Below are positions 50,881-59,574 of a stretch of 62,730 nt of DNA, piece by piece. Numbering within the stretch: position 1 is the stretch's first letter; every line of letters begins with the position of its first letter. Position numbers and translations under genes: made by a program. The stretch is from an uncultured Mediterraneibacter sp. (lineage in GTDB: Bacteria; Bacillota; Clostridia; Lachnospirales; Lachnospiraceae). The notes under the pieces are model-generated. The model did not search any database, was not told the DNA's origin, and was given only the letters and a program-made list of their open reading frames with translations. The stretch lies in contig NZ_CALWFZ010000010.1 of the NCBI RefSeq assembly GCF_944377805.1, positions 1-62,730 of the forward strand, written 5' to 3'.

Positions 50881-51345
50881 ATGGCAAAGGCAGAAAGAAA
50901 ACTTATCGCCAACAATAAAAAAGCGTATCACGATTATTTTATTCTTGAGAAATATGAGGCGGGGATCGTTCTTCACGGCACAGAGGTGAAGTCGCTCAGA
51001 ATGGGAAAATGCAGCATAAAAGAGGCGTTTATCCGCGTGGAGTCCGGCGAGATGTATATTTACGGCATGCATATTTCCCCGTACGAGAAGGGGAATATAT
51101 TTAATAAAGATCCTCTGAGAACGCGCAAACTGCTCCTTCACAAAAAAGAGATTCTTAAGATCTTTGGGAAGATGAAGGAGCAGGGGATTACGGTAGTACC
51201 CCTTCAGGTATATTTCAGCGGCAGTCTCGTCAAACTGGAGATAGGTCTGGCAAAGGGAAAGAAGCTTTATGACAAGAGAGCGGATATAGCAAAAAAGGAT
51301 CAGAAGCGGGAAGCGCAGAGAGACTTTAAAGTAAAAAATCTGTGA
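50881..51345 (+). CDS. smpB: SsrA-binding protein SmpB
   Basis: Binds tmRNA and brings it to stalled ribosomes for trans-translation. The 154-residue protein has [31 protein letters not shown] at the start, [11 protein letters not shown], the [12 protein letters not shown] loop and the basic C-terminal tail [22 protein letters not shown] that enters the mRNA channel. Length and motifs are normal. It is downstream of rnr, its functional partner. The tmRNA gene, often nearby in other bacteria, is not seen in this window. Confidence 0.97.
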   Translation: MAKAERKLIANNKKAYHDYFILEKYEAGIVLHGTEVKSLRMGKCSIKEAFIRVESGEMYIYGMHISPYEKGNIFNKDPLRTRKLLLHKKEILKIFGKMKEQGITVVPLQVYFSGSLVKLEIGLAKGKKLYDKRADIAKKDQKREAQRDFKVKNL

Positions 51346-51379
51346 TAATTACAAGTGATGAATTGAGGAGAGAGAAACG

Positions 51380-52216
51380 ATGATACAGGATATACAGCCT
51401 CATTATCTGGACAATCAGTACACGCCGGAGGCGCCGGATAAGGAGAGTTTCGCGTTATATTACAGAGACCATGCCGTGCTGCTGAAGAAAACAGAGGAAG
51501 GAATCACATTCCCGCGGTTTCGGGAGCTGGAGCGGCTCAATGAGGAAATTTATTCGGACTGTACATACCTTTTTTCTGTGGACGACAACAGGTACTACCT
51601 CGTCCGGGGAATCAACCGGGAACCCCAGTCGGAGTTCACGATGGAGAACGTAGAGATATTCAGAAGAGCAGCGCCCAGGTATCACGCGTTTGCGGGGATC
51701 ACGGGGTATCAGCTCTATAACTGGTATAAGAACCGCAAGTACTGCGGACGGTGCGGACATATGATGACTCCGGATACGAGAGAGCGTATGCTTCGCTGCG
51801 GGGAGTGCGGCAATATGGAATATCCGAAGATCTGCCCGGCTGTTATCGTTGGGGTGACAGACGGGGATCGCATATTGATGTCAAAATATGCGGGCAGATC
51901 TTATAAACACTATGCGCTGCTCGCCGGTTTTACTGAAATTGGCGAGACAGTGGAGCAGACTGTGGTCCGCGAGGTGATGGAGGAAGTGGGGCTCAAAGTC
52001 AGGAACATCCGATATTATAAGAGTCAGCCCTGGGCGTTCACCGATACGCTGCTCATGGGATTTTACTGTGATCTGGACGGGGAGGATACGATCCGGCTGG
52101 ACGAAAATGAACTGTCTACAGCGGAATGGTTCCACCGGAAAGACATTCCCGATCCCGTTTCTCTGGAAAGTCTGACAAATGAGATGATTATACAGTTTAA
52201 AAACGGCTCCGTCTAA
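51380..52216 (+). CDS. nudC: NudC-like NAD(+) diphosphatase / RNA decapping Nudix hydrolase
   Basis: Hydrolyses NADH (and, in characterised homologues, removes NAD caps from RNA). The 278-residue protein has an N-terminal NudC-type domain, a four-cysteine zinc ribbon (CGRCG...CGECG), the linker EYPKICPAVIVGV and a Nudix box GFTEIGETVEQTVVREVMEEVGL. The SQPWAFTDTLLMGF segment after it is the SQPWPFPxS-type signature of NudC enzymes, slightly altered. GAGGAGAG precedes the ATG. Gene order gives no further hint beyond the RNA-turnover neighbours rnr and smpB. Confidence 0.9.
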   Translation: MIQDIQPHYLDNQYTPEAPDKESFALYYRDHAVLLKKTEEGITFPRFRELERLNEEIYSDCTYLFSVDDNRYYLVRGINREPQSEFTMENVEIFRRAAPRYHAFAGITGYQLYNWYKNRKYCGRCGHMMTPDTRERMLRCGECGNMEYPKICPAVIVGVTDGDRILMSKYAGRSYKHYALLAGFTEIGETVEQTVVREVMEEVGLKVRNIRYYKSQPWAFTDTLLMGFYCDLDGEDTIRLDENELSTAEWFHRKDIPDPVSLESLTNEMIIQFKNGSV

Positions 52217-52281
52217 TGTATAATGATAAGAGAGATTATTTATCAGGTTAATATACTTATATAACAAGGAGGAATACTTAA

Positions 52282-52704
52282 ATGAGAGCAGAATTTGACG
52301 AAAGTCTCGTGACAGGCAACGAGATGATTGATTCGCAGCACAAAGAGCTGATCGATAAGATCAATAAACTTCTGGACAGCTGCGAGACAAGCAAGGATAA
52401 AGTCGTGGCAGTCAAGACACTGGATTATCTCGCCGATTATACAGAATTTCACTTCGGAGAGGAAGAGAAGCTTCAGGCGTCCATTGACTATCCCGGGATC
52501 GCAGAACACAAGAAAGAACATGACAAACTCCGAGAAGTAGTAAAAGATCTCTATAACATGCTGGAGGAAGAGGAGGGGCCGTCTGCGGCGTTCGTAGAGC
52601 AGGTAAACAAAAACATTATCGAGTGGCTGTACAGACACATCAAAGGATTCGACCGGTCGGTGGCAGAGTATAAATTCATGAACGAGAGCAGCGAGAGGCT
52701 GTAA
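52282..52704 (+). CDS. Bacteriohemerythrin
   Basis: A 140-residue four-helix protein that binds oxygen at a non-heme diiron site. Iron ligands are visible in order: DSQHKELIDKIN, EFHFGEEEKLQAS (His-x3-Glu), GIAEHKKEHDKL (His-x4-His type) and, near the C-terminus, YRHIKGFDRS (His-x4-Asp). Possible roles are O2 sensing, storage or delivery to detoxifying enzymes. AAGGAGG precedes the ATG, and a TATAAT at 52219-52224 may be its -10. It faces the rubrerythrin gene across a shared bidirectional terminator, so two diiron oxygen-handling genes are convergent. Confidence 0.92.
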   Translation: MRAEFDESLVTGNEMIDSQHKELIDKINKLLDSCETSKDKVVAVKTLDYLADYTEFHFGEEEKLQASIDYPGIAEHKKEHDKLREVVKDLYNMLEEEEGPSAAFVEQVNKNIIEWLYRHIKGFDRSVAEYKFMNESSERL

Positions 52705-52741
52705 AATCAAAATTCCGGTAAATTATTCTGATAAAAGTGAT

Positions 52742-52781
52742 AAAATCAGCAATGAGCCCTCATATGCTCATTGCTGATTTT
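52742..52781. terminator. Bidirectional terminator between hemerythrin and rubrerythrin
   Basis: AAAATCAGCAATGAGC pairs with GCTCATTGCTGATTTT around an eight-base loop. The A and T runs on either side let it work for both convergent genes. Confidence 0.9.
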
Positions 52782-52795
52782 CATGATCTGTACTG

Positions 52796-53395
52796 TTATC
52801 CGATTTTGTAACATGCCATCTCATACGGGATGAAGTAGCCCTGCTCATGCCGGCACACAGGGCAAACCGGTGGAGCCTGCTTCCCCTCGTGTATATACCC
52901 GCAGTTAGTGCACATCCATTTGGAATCTGCCTGGGGCTCATAATAGGTGTTTGCCTCCAGCATTTCTGCCAGACGGGCGAATCTCTGCTCGTGAATATGC
53001 TCGATTTCGGCGATCTGATAGAAGGCGGAAGCCGCCTCAGCAAAACCCTCATTCTTTGCGGTGTCGCCAAATGCCTGATAGACATCCGCGTATTCTTCGT
53101 GTTCATTGTGCTCGGCTGCGCGCAGCAGGCCGGGCAGACTTTCCTGCTGATCTATCGGGTAGGTTCCATCGATATGAACCGTCTCTCCTGACAGATCTTT
53201 CAGCAGATCGTAGAACCGTTCTGCGTGGGCTCTCTCCTGGTCGGCGGTGTATCGAAAGACCGCGGCTATCGTGAGCATCCCTTCTTCCTCCGCGCGTTCC
53301 GCGGCTATAGTATAGCGGTTGCGCGCCTGGCTCTCTCCGGCAAACGCCCGCATAAGATTTTCCTTTGTTATACTTTCAGAAAAAAGAACAGTCAT
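52796..53395 (-). CDS. rbr: Rubrerythrin
   Basis: Peroxide-reducing diiron protein of anaerobes. The N-terminal ferritin-like domain (about 1-145) has ESQARNRYTIAAERAEEEG and FRYTADQERAHAERFYDLL, with a second set of iron ligands in FYQIAEIEHIHEQRFARL. The C-terminal rubredoxin-like domain (about 157-190) has CTNCGYIHEG and CPVCRHEQGYF. The 199-residue length is usual. AAAAAGGAGTG lies before the ATG on the minus strand. It probably takes electrons from rubredoxin-type carriers such as those of the flavodiiron system. The gene symbol follows common use. Confidence 0.94.
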   Translation of the reverse strand: MTVLFSESITKENLMRAFAGESQARNRYTIAAERAEEEGMLTIAAVFRYTADQERAHAERFYDLLKDLSGETVHIDGTYPIDQQESLPGLLRAAEHNEHEEYADVYQAFGDTAKNEGFAEAASAFYQIAEIEHIHEQRFARLAEMLEANTYYEPQADSKWMCTNCGYIHEGKQAPPVCPVCRHEQGYFIPYEMACYKIG

Positions 53396-53455
53396 GGTAT
53401 ATACACTCCTTTTTTAATAAGCAGTATGTACCATGACCTGTAAAATTATACATTT

Positions 53456-54472
53456 CTAATTAAATCCGATCAGTCGTCTTGCCACGCTGTATGCGAGGGA
53501 AGAGACTTTTCTTCCGGGACGCCCCGGAAGATTCATCGTCTGTCCGAGGATACCGTAACGGATCTTCATATAGGTTTTATAGTCCTTTTTCTTCAGATAA
53601 TCCCAGAGCTCTTTTTTCTTGACCAGATTCTCCTGCTTTTTGGAGCGGATGCACAGAATCGAGGAGACGGTCATCATGATGGCCAGATAGTTGACCATGT
53701 ATTTTCTCAGCCGCTTGCTTGTGATCATGCGGAGCTCATACATGGAGATCATAGTCTTTGTGACAAAGAGCTGCTGGTCAATCCTCCCGATCATAACTTT
53801 CTCGTTGACCGACTGGTCTTCGCGCCCGATGAAGTATCTGTAGAAGTCTGTGTTCAGATAATACAGTGTACGCACATGAGGCAGCGGATAATAGACATAA
53901 ATATTATCTACATAGAACGTGTGCTTTGGCAGTTTGAGCTGGCAGAGCTTGAGCATTTCCGTGCGGTAAATGACAGAGTGCATCAGAATATACTGATCCA
54001 GGCGGAAACGTCCGATGTCGTCCCAGCGGAAAATCTGGTTTTCCGGCAGCACGTTATTGTATCGAATAACTTTTTTATGCTCCATGCCGACTTTTTCATA
54101 TACATAGTTGGAAATAATCATATCCACATGCGAGTCAGCCTCCACAAACCCTTTGACAGCCTCAAGAATCTTGAGAAGCGATTCTTTGTCCACCCAGTCG
54201 TCGCTGTCCACTACTTTAAAATATATTCCGGACGCGTGTTCCAGTCCGCAGTTTACAGCGTCACCGTGTCCGCCGTTCTCCTTACTGACCGCTTTTACGA
54301 TAGAGGGATATTTCTCCTGATAACGCTCCGCGATCGCCTGGGTTCCATCTTTGGACCCGTCGTTTACTACAATAATTTCTACATCTTCTCCTCCGACAAG
54401 GATGGAGTTGATTGCTTTTTCCATATAAGCTTCCGAGTTATAACACGGAATTGCAAATGAGATGTATTTCAT
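53456..54472 (-). CDS. Family 2 glycosyltransferase
   Basis: A 338-residue GT-A type glycosyltransferase acting at the cytosolic face of the membrane. The N-terminal catalytic domain shows FAIPCYNSEAYMEKAINSIL, EIIVVNDGSKDGT, SKENGGHGDAVNCGLEHASG and the metal-binding KVVDSDDWVD. The C-terminal third is basic with a hydrophobic stretch (LAIMMTVSSILCI), perhaps for membrane association. The ATG at 54472 sits behind GAGGAGGGAA; a start 15 bases further out would be before that site. It is isolated and divergent from pfk; the acceptor is unknown. Confidence 0.9.
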   Translation of the reverse strand: MKYISFAIPCYNSEAYMEKAINSILVGGEDVEIIVVNDGSKDGTQAIAERYQEKYPSIVKAVSKENGGHGDAVNCGLEHASGIYFKVVDSDDWVDKESLLKILEAVKGFVEADSHVDMIISNYVYEKVGMEHKKVIRYNNVLPENQIFRWDDIGRFRLDQYILMHSVIYRTEMLKLCQLKLPKHTFYVDNIYVYYPLPHVRTLYYLNTDFYRYFIGREDQSVNEKVMIGRIDQQLFVTKTMISMYELRMITSKRLRKYMVNYLAIMMTVSSILCIRSKKQENLVKKKELWDYLKKKDYKTYMKIRYGILGQTMNLPGRPGRKVSSLAYSVARRLIGFN

Positions 54473-54636
54473 GCGTTCCCTCCTCACAGTCTCGTTTTTA
54501 TTTGCTGCTGTGCCGTGATTCCGCTTTATTATACCATTGTTTTACGTGTATTGTAAAATTTATTTTTTTCAGATATAGTAGAGGTATCGATTTTATGATT
54601 AAGAAGCGGTAAGGTTTGCCCAAAGGAGGAAATGCA

Positions 54637-55863
54637 ATGAAGAGAAATGTGATAGTAGGCCAGTCGGGAGGACCGACGGCTGTGATCAACGCGAGTCTGT
54701 ACGGGGTGGTGTATGAGGCGCTGAACCGGGAGGATGCCTGCGGAACCGTGTATGGCATGATAAACGGAATCGAGGGATTTCTGAACGATCAGGTTATGGA
54801 CATGGAGCCTCTTGAGATTTCCGGGGAACTGGAACTGATCAAAACGACGCCGGGCGCCTATCTGGGATCGTGCCGGTATAAACTGCCGGAAGATCCGGAA
54901 GACGAAGTATATCCGAAACTGTTTGATAAGTTTGCCCGGTACGGGATCGGGTATTTCTTCTACATCGGCGGGAATGACTCGATGGATACGGTGAGCAAGC
55001 TGTCGCGCTATGCCCGGAAGATCGGAAGCGATATTCGCTTTATGGGAATTCCGAAAACTATTGACAATGATCTGGTACATACGGATCACACACCGGGATA
55101 CGGAAGCGCGGCCAGGTATGTGGCCTCCACCGTCAGGGAGATTGCGCTGGACGCATCGGTATATGACAACAAAAAATCTGTAACCATCGTGGAGATCATG
55201 GGACGCCATGCCGGATGGCTTACGGCAGCGAGTGTGCTTGCCAGAAAGTTTGAGGGGGATAATCCGGTGCTTGTCTATCTCCCGGAGGTGGCCTTTGACC
55301 CGGAGAGATTTCTCAGGGATGTGAAGGCGGCTCTGGAAAAAGTTCCGAATCTGGTTGTCTGCATATCCGAGGGCATTAATGACGGAAAAGGAACATTTAT
55401 CTGCGAGCTTGCAAGCAGCGTGGGAGTGGACACTTTCGGGCATAAGATGCTGACCGGATCCGGTAAATACCTTGAGAACCTGGTAAAAGAGAAGATCGGA
55501 GTCAAGGTGCGTTCCATCGAGCTCAATGTGCCGCAGAGATGTTCTTCGGCCATGCTCTCCGGCACCGATCAGAAGGAAGCTATTGCCTCGGGTGCCTACG
55601 GGGTAAAATGCGCTATCGAAGGAGCAACGGGAAAGATGATAGCCTTTCGCCGTCAGCCGGGTGAGAATTACCGTGCGGACTATGTGATGGAAGACGTCAA
55701 TGCCATCTGTAATCAGGAGAAAACAGTTCCCCGGGAGTGGATCACAGGGAATGGTTCGGATGTGGGGCAGGAGTTTATCGATTATGCCCTTCCGCTCATT
55801 CAGGGAGAAGTGAAAGTGCCGTCAGAAGACGGACTTCCTCTTTTCGCATACCGCAGATTTTAG
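54637..55863 (+). CDS. pfp: 6-phosphofructokinase, diphosphate-dependent type
   Basis: Phosphorylates fructose 6-phosphate in glycolysis. The 408-residue protein shows GQSGGPTAVINASL, the GGNDSMDT loop (G111-G112-N113-D114), and GIPKTIDNDLVHTDHTPG with K140 and the catalytic D143. ATP enzymes have Gly at the D114 and K140 positions (GGDGS, PGTIDND). The Asp/Lys pair is typical of PPi-dependent enzymes, so diphosphate is the predicted donor. This would allow a reversible reaction. The start at 54637 sits behind AAAGGAGG; an upstream in-frame codon overlaps that site. The csp-like protease gene follows by 47 bases. Confidence 0.9.
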   Translation: MKRNVIVGQSGGPTAVINASLYGVVYEALNREDACGTVYGMINGIEGFLNDQVMDMEPLEISGELELIKTTPGAYLGSCRYKLPEDPEDEVYPKLFDKFARYGIGYFFYIGGNDSMDTVSKLSRYARKIGSDIRFMGIPKTIDNDLVHTDHTPGYGSAARYVASTVREIALDASVYDNKKSVTIVEIMGRHAGWLTAASVLARKFEGDNPVLVYLPEVAFDPERFLRDVKAALEKVPNLVVCISEGINDGKGTFICELASSVGVDTFGHKMLTGSGKYLENLVKEKIGVKVRSIELNVPQRCSSAMLSGTDQKEAIASGAYGVKCAIEGATGKMIAFRRQPGENYRADYVMEDVNAICNQEKTVPREWITGNGSDVGQEFIDYALPLIQGEVKVPSEDGLPLFAYRRF

Positions 55864-55910
55864 CGATAACGGCATCGCCTGCCGCATAAGATGCAGACAG
55901 GAGGTGCGAT

Positions 55911-57665
55911 ATGAGTCAGAAGATCGAAAATCTGCTGAATCTGGCGCTGGAGGCGACTCAGGAAGAACGGGAGCGCTCCGGCGAACTGGAGACAGGATAT
56001 GACCTGGCAACAAGGGAGTGGGAACTGATTCTGAAATACTCAGGTGATCCGGAAACGATAAGGCCGCTTACTGTATCGCTGAGTGAACTTCTCGGGGGCT
56101 ATGCGATTGTGGTGGTGAAAGAAGAGAGGATAGAAGAACTTTCAGCGCTCCCTGAAGTAGAGTTTATCGAGAAGCCGAAAAGTCTGTATTTTCAGTCGGA
56201 GACAGGCAGGATAGTCTCGTGCATCGACTCGGTGCAGTCTCAGCCCTACTCACTGAGCGGCCAGGGCGTTCTGGTCGGGATTATAGACAGCGGAATTGAC
56301 TATGAAAACCCTGATTTTAGAAACGAGGATGGCTCCACGAGGATCGCCGCGCTGTGGGATCAGTCTGTCCCGGGAAGTCCGCCTGACGGATATGACCGGG
56401 GGAGTGAGTACACAAGAGAACAGATTGACGAGGCTCTAAGAGAAGAAGACCGGGAGATCAGACGGAGGCTGATTCCGAGTACTGATGTGAGCGGGCACGG
56501 CACGGCAGTGGCAGGGATCGCCGCGGGAAACGGAAACGGCAGTGAGGGGAGGAGATACCGGGGAGCCGCTCCCGAGGCGGATCTTATCATTGTCAAGATG
56601 GGGACGCCCCGTCCGGATGGATTTCCACGCACAACAGAGCTGATGCTGGGAGTGGACTATGCGGTCAGAAAAGCGGCCGGGCTGCGCCGGCCGATTGCGG
56701 TCAACATCAGTTTCGGAAACACCTACGGTTCTCATGATGGAACGTCTCTTCTGGAGCGTTTCTTAAACGATGCGGCAAACATGTGGAAAACCGTGATTTG
56801 TGTGGGCAGTGGAAATGAGGGCACGTCTGCCGGGCACGCGGCGGGCAGAGTGCGGGATGATGAGGAGACGGCCGTTGAACTGGCGGTACAGGAAAGAGAA
56901 CCGTCTTTGAGCGTGCAGATCTGGAAATCTTATGTGGATGAGATTGACATTTCCGTGGTCAGCCCGTCCGGAGAACGAACGGGCCCGTTCATAGAGCGGC
57001 CCGGACCGCAGAGGTATCTTCTGGGGCGTACAGAACTGCTGGTCTATTACGGGGAACCGAAACCGTACAGTGTAAGACAGGAGATCTACATTTCCTTTCT
57101 TCCCCGTCAGACCTATGTGGACAGCGGCGTGTGGCGGATCATCCTGACGCCGAGAAACATTGTCAGCGGGAACTACCAGATGTGGCTGCCCTCCCAGGCG
57201 GCGCTGAATGTGGGAACAGCATTTCTTCTTCCTGACAGTTCCGACACACTTACAATTCCCTCCACGGCACTGCTTGTCATTACGGTGGCAGCCTATGACG
57301 CGAGGACGTTTACATATGCAGATTTCTCCGGGAGGGGAGCCGGGAACTCCTCAGGGGATATATATGCGGGGGATGAAAGCCCTAAGCCTGATCTGGCGGC
57401 GCCTGGCGTAGAAGTGACGGCTCCGGTGCCGGGAGGCGGCTACCGGACGTTCTCCGGGACTTCTTTTGCGGCTCCGTTCGTCACCGGAGGAGCTGCTCTT
57501 CTGATGGAGTGGGGAATCGTAAGAGAAAATGACCCGTATCTGTATGGCGAGAAGGTAAAGGCATATCTGAGACGGGGCGCAAGGCAGCTGCCGGGATACA
57601 GAGAGTGGCCGAACGCGCTTCTGGGATATGGGGCGCTGTGCGTGCGGGAGAGTCTGCCGGTATAA
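55911..57665 (+). CDS. S8 family subtilisin-like protease, Csp-like
   Basis: A 584-residue serine protease of the subtilase family. An N-terminal prodomain-like region (about 1-95) precedes the catalytic domain with D126 (GIIDSGIDYENP), H196 (VSGHGTAVAGIAAGNG) and S518 (FSGTSFAAPFVTGG), so the triad is complete. An inserted beta-rich domain (about 310-455) lies between the His and Ser regions, as in clostridial CspB germination proteases. There is no signal peptide or membrane segment. A role in spore germination is an inference; housekeeping proteolysis is possible. CAGGAGGTG precedes the ATG. Confidence 0.85.
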   Translation: MSQKIENLLNLALEATQEERERSGELETGYDLATREWELILKYSGDPETIRPLTVSLSELLGGYAIVVVKEERIEELSALPEVEFIEKPKSLYFQSETGRIVSCIDSVQSQPYSLSGQGVLVGIIDSGIDYENPDFRNEDGSTRIAALWDQSVPGSPPDGYDRGSEYTREQIDEALREEDREIRRRLIPSTDVSGHGTAVAGIAAGNGNGSEGRRYRGAAPEADLIIVKMGTPRPDGFPRTTELMLGVDYAVRKAAGLRRPIAVNISFGNTYGSHDGTSLLERFLNDAANMWKTVICVGSGNEGTSAGHAAGRVRDDEETAVELAVQEREPSLSVQIWKSYVDEIDISVVSPSGERTGPFIERPGPQRYLLGRTELLVYYGEPKPYSVRQEIYISFLPRQTYVDSGVWRIILTPRNIVSGNYQMWLPSQAALNVGTAFLLPDSSDTLTIPSTALLVITVAAYDARTFTYADFSGRGAGNSSGDIYAGDESPKPDLAAPGVEVTAPVPGGGYRTFSGTSFAAPFVTGGAALLMEWGIVRENDPYLYGEKVKAYLRRGARQLPGYREWPNALLGYGALCVRESLPV

Positions 57666-57731
57666 GCGCGTTTGGCTGTCAGAGGGAGAATCACGCCGGA
57701 GAGAAACGTCCAGGGGAATACAGTAAATGAT

Positions 57732-57760
57732 TTGAGTGATCCGCATAACTGTGATACAAT
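57732..57760 (+). promoter_or_regulatory. Promoter of the ABC exporter pair
   Basis: TTGAGT at 57732-57737 and TACAAT at 57755-57760 with a 17-base spacer, 39 bases before the exporter start codon. Confidence 0.72.
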
Positions 57761-57798
57761 AGTTTCATACTTTGTACAGACAGAATGCGGGAGATATT

Positions 57799-59574
57799 AT
57801 GAAATCACTTCTCATCTATTTAAAAGATTATAAAAAGGAATCCATAATGGCGCCTCTGTTCAAAATGCTGGAGGCGTCTTTTGAATTGCTTGTTCCGCTT
57901 GTCATGGCGGCGGTGATCGATGTGGGTATCGCGGGATCAGACAGACCTTATATTATGCGAATGTGTTTTGTGCTGGTCGCGCTGGGGCTGATCGGGCTTG
58001 TCTGCTCAATCACAGCGCAGTACTTTTCCGCGAAGGCGGCGGCAGGATTCGGAACGGGCGTCAGACATGCGCTGTTTGAACACATTCAGAGCTTCACTTT
58101 TACAGAGATGGACACCATTGGCAGCGCCACGCTGATCACTCGGATGACCAGTGACGTTAATCAGATGCAGTCCGGTGTCAACCTGGTGCTGCGGCTGTTT
58201 CTGAGATCGCCCTTTATTGTATTTGGGGCTATGATCATGGCTTTTACGGTGGATGTGAAGGCGGCATGGATATTTGTCATAGTGATCCCGGTTCTCTCAG
58301 TGATTGTATTCGGGATTATGCTGGTCACGATGCCTCTCTACAGGAAGGTGCAGGAGAGACTGGACCGGGTGCTGCTCACGACAAGAGAGAACCTGGCGGG
58401 CGCCCGGGTGATCCGGGCGTTTAATAAAGAAGACGAGGAGAGAGCGCGGTTTGCGTCGGCAAACCAGGAGCTGACAGACACGCAGAAGTTCGTGGGCCGG
58501 ATCTCCGGACTGATGAACCCTATGACTTATATTGTGATCAATGGAGGGATTATTGCCCTGATCTATGCCGGCGCGGTGAGAGTGAACACAGGGGGACTGA
58601 CGCAGGGCGAGGTGGTGGCTCTGATTAACTATATGTCACAGATTCTGGTCGAGTTGGTGAAACTTGCCAATCTGATTATTACTGTGACAAAGGCGGCGGC
58701 CTGCGCGAACCGGGTCGAGAGCGTGCTCAGAATCCGTCCCGGTATGCGGGATGGAAACACAGAATGGCCGTCTGATGCGGAAACTTCTGGGCCAAACGGA
58801 GGATCAGACAGAAGAGACGGACGTGTTCCGGCAGTTGAATTCTGTCATGTGTCTTTGAAGTATGAAGGAGCCGGAGGGGAGTCGCTGACAGACATCAGCT
58901 TTCGCGCGATGCCCGGCCAGACGATTGGAATTATCGGAGGCACCGGATCCGGGAAGAGTTCCCTTGTCAATCTGATTCCCCGGTTTTATGACGCGTCTTC
59001 CGGACAGATCAGAATCTTTGGAAGAGAGATTCAGGAGTATCGTGCCGGGAGTCTGCGCGCCCATATCGGTGTAGTTCCCCAGAAAGCGACTCTTTTTAAA
59101 GGTACTATAGCGGAGAACCTCAGATGGGGAAATGAAAACGCGTCTCAGGAGGATCTGGAGGAGGCGCTTGAGGTCTCCCAGGCGAAAGAGTTTGTGGAAC
59201 AAAAGGCAGACGGGCTTGAGTTTCAGATCGAGCAGGGAGGACGCAATCTGTCCGGAGGTCAGAAGCAGCGTCTTACCATCGCCCGGGCGCTTGTGAGAAA
59301 ACCGGATATCCTGATTCTGGACGACAGCGCCTCAGCTCTTGATTTTGCTACGGACGCGGCTCTTCGCGGCGCCATTCGTTCCATGAAGGAAAGCCCGACG
59401 GTCTTTATTGTGTCTCAGAGAGCGTCGGCGGTACAGTACGCGGACCAGATTATCGTGCTGGATGACGGGAAGGCAGTTGGAACAGGAACTCATGAAGAAC
59501 TTCTTGCCTCCTGCCCGGCTTACAAAGAGATCTATTATTCTCAGTTTCCAAGGGAGGCGGTATCAAATGGCTAA
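57799..59574 (+). CDS. ABC exporter half-transporter with degenerate ATP site
   Basis: A 591-residue fusion of a six-helix membrane domain (about 1-310) and an ATPase (about 350-591). Walker A is GGTGSGKSS near 383 and the signature is NLSGGQKQR. Walker B is ILILDDSASALD, with D509 where the catalytic glutamate normally sits, and IVSQRAS replaces the switch-histidine loop. This is the pattern of the non-catalytic partner in heterodimeric exporters such as BmrCD and TM287/288. The start at 57799 follows GCGGGAG. It overlaps the second half-transporter by eight bases. Substrate unknown; drugs, peptides or lipids are possible. Confidence 0.9.
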   Translation: MKSLLIYLKDYKKESIMAPLFKMLEASFELLVPLVMAAVIDVGIAGSDRPYIMRMCFVLVALGLIGLVCSITAQYFSAKAAAGFGTGVRHALFEHIQSFTFTEMDTIGSATLITRMTSDVNQMQSGVNLVLRLFLRSPFIVFGAMIMAFTVDVKAAWIFVIVIPVLSVIVFGIMLVTMPLYRKVQERLDRVLLTTRENLAGARVIRAFNKEDEERARFASANQELTDTQKFVGRISGLMNPMTYIVINGGIIALIYAGAVRVNTGGLTQGEVVALINYMSQILVELVKLANLIITVTKAAACANRVESVLRIRPGMRDGNTEWPSDAETSGPNGGSDRRDGRVPAVEFCHVSLKYEGAGGESLTDISFRAMPGQTIGIIGGTGSGKSSLVNLIPRFYDASSGQIRIFGREIQEYRAGSLRAHIGVVPQKATLFKGTIAENLRWGNENASQEDLEEALEVSQAKEFVEQKADGLEFQIEQGGRNLSGGQKQRLTIARALVRKPDILILDDSASALDFATDAALRGAIRSMKESPTVFIVSQRASAVQYADQIIVLDDGKAVGTGTHEELLASCPAYKEIYYSQFPREAVSNG

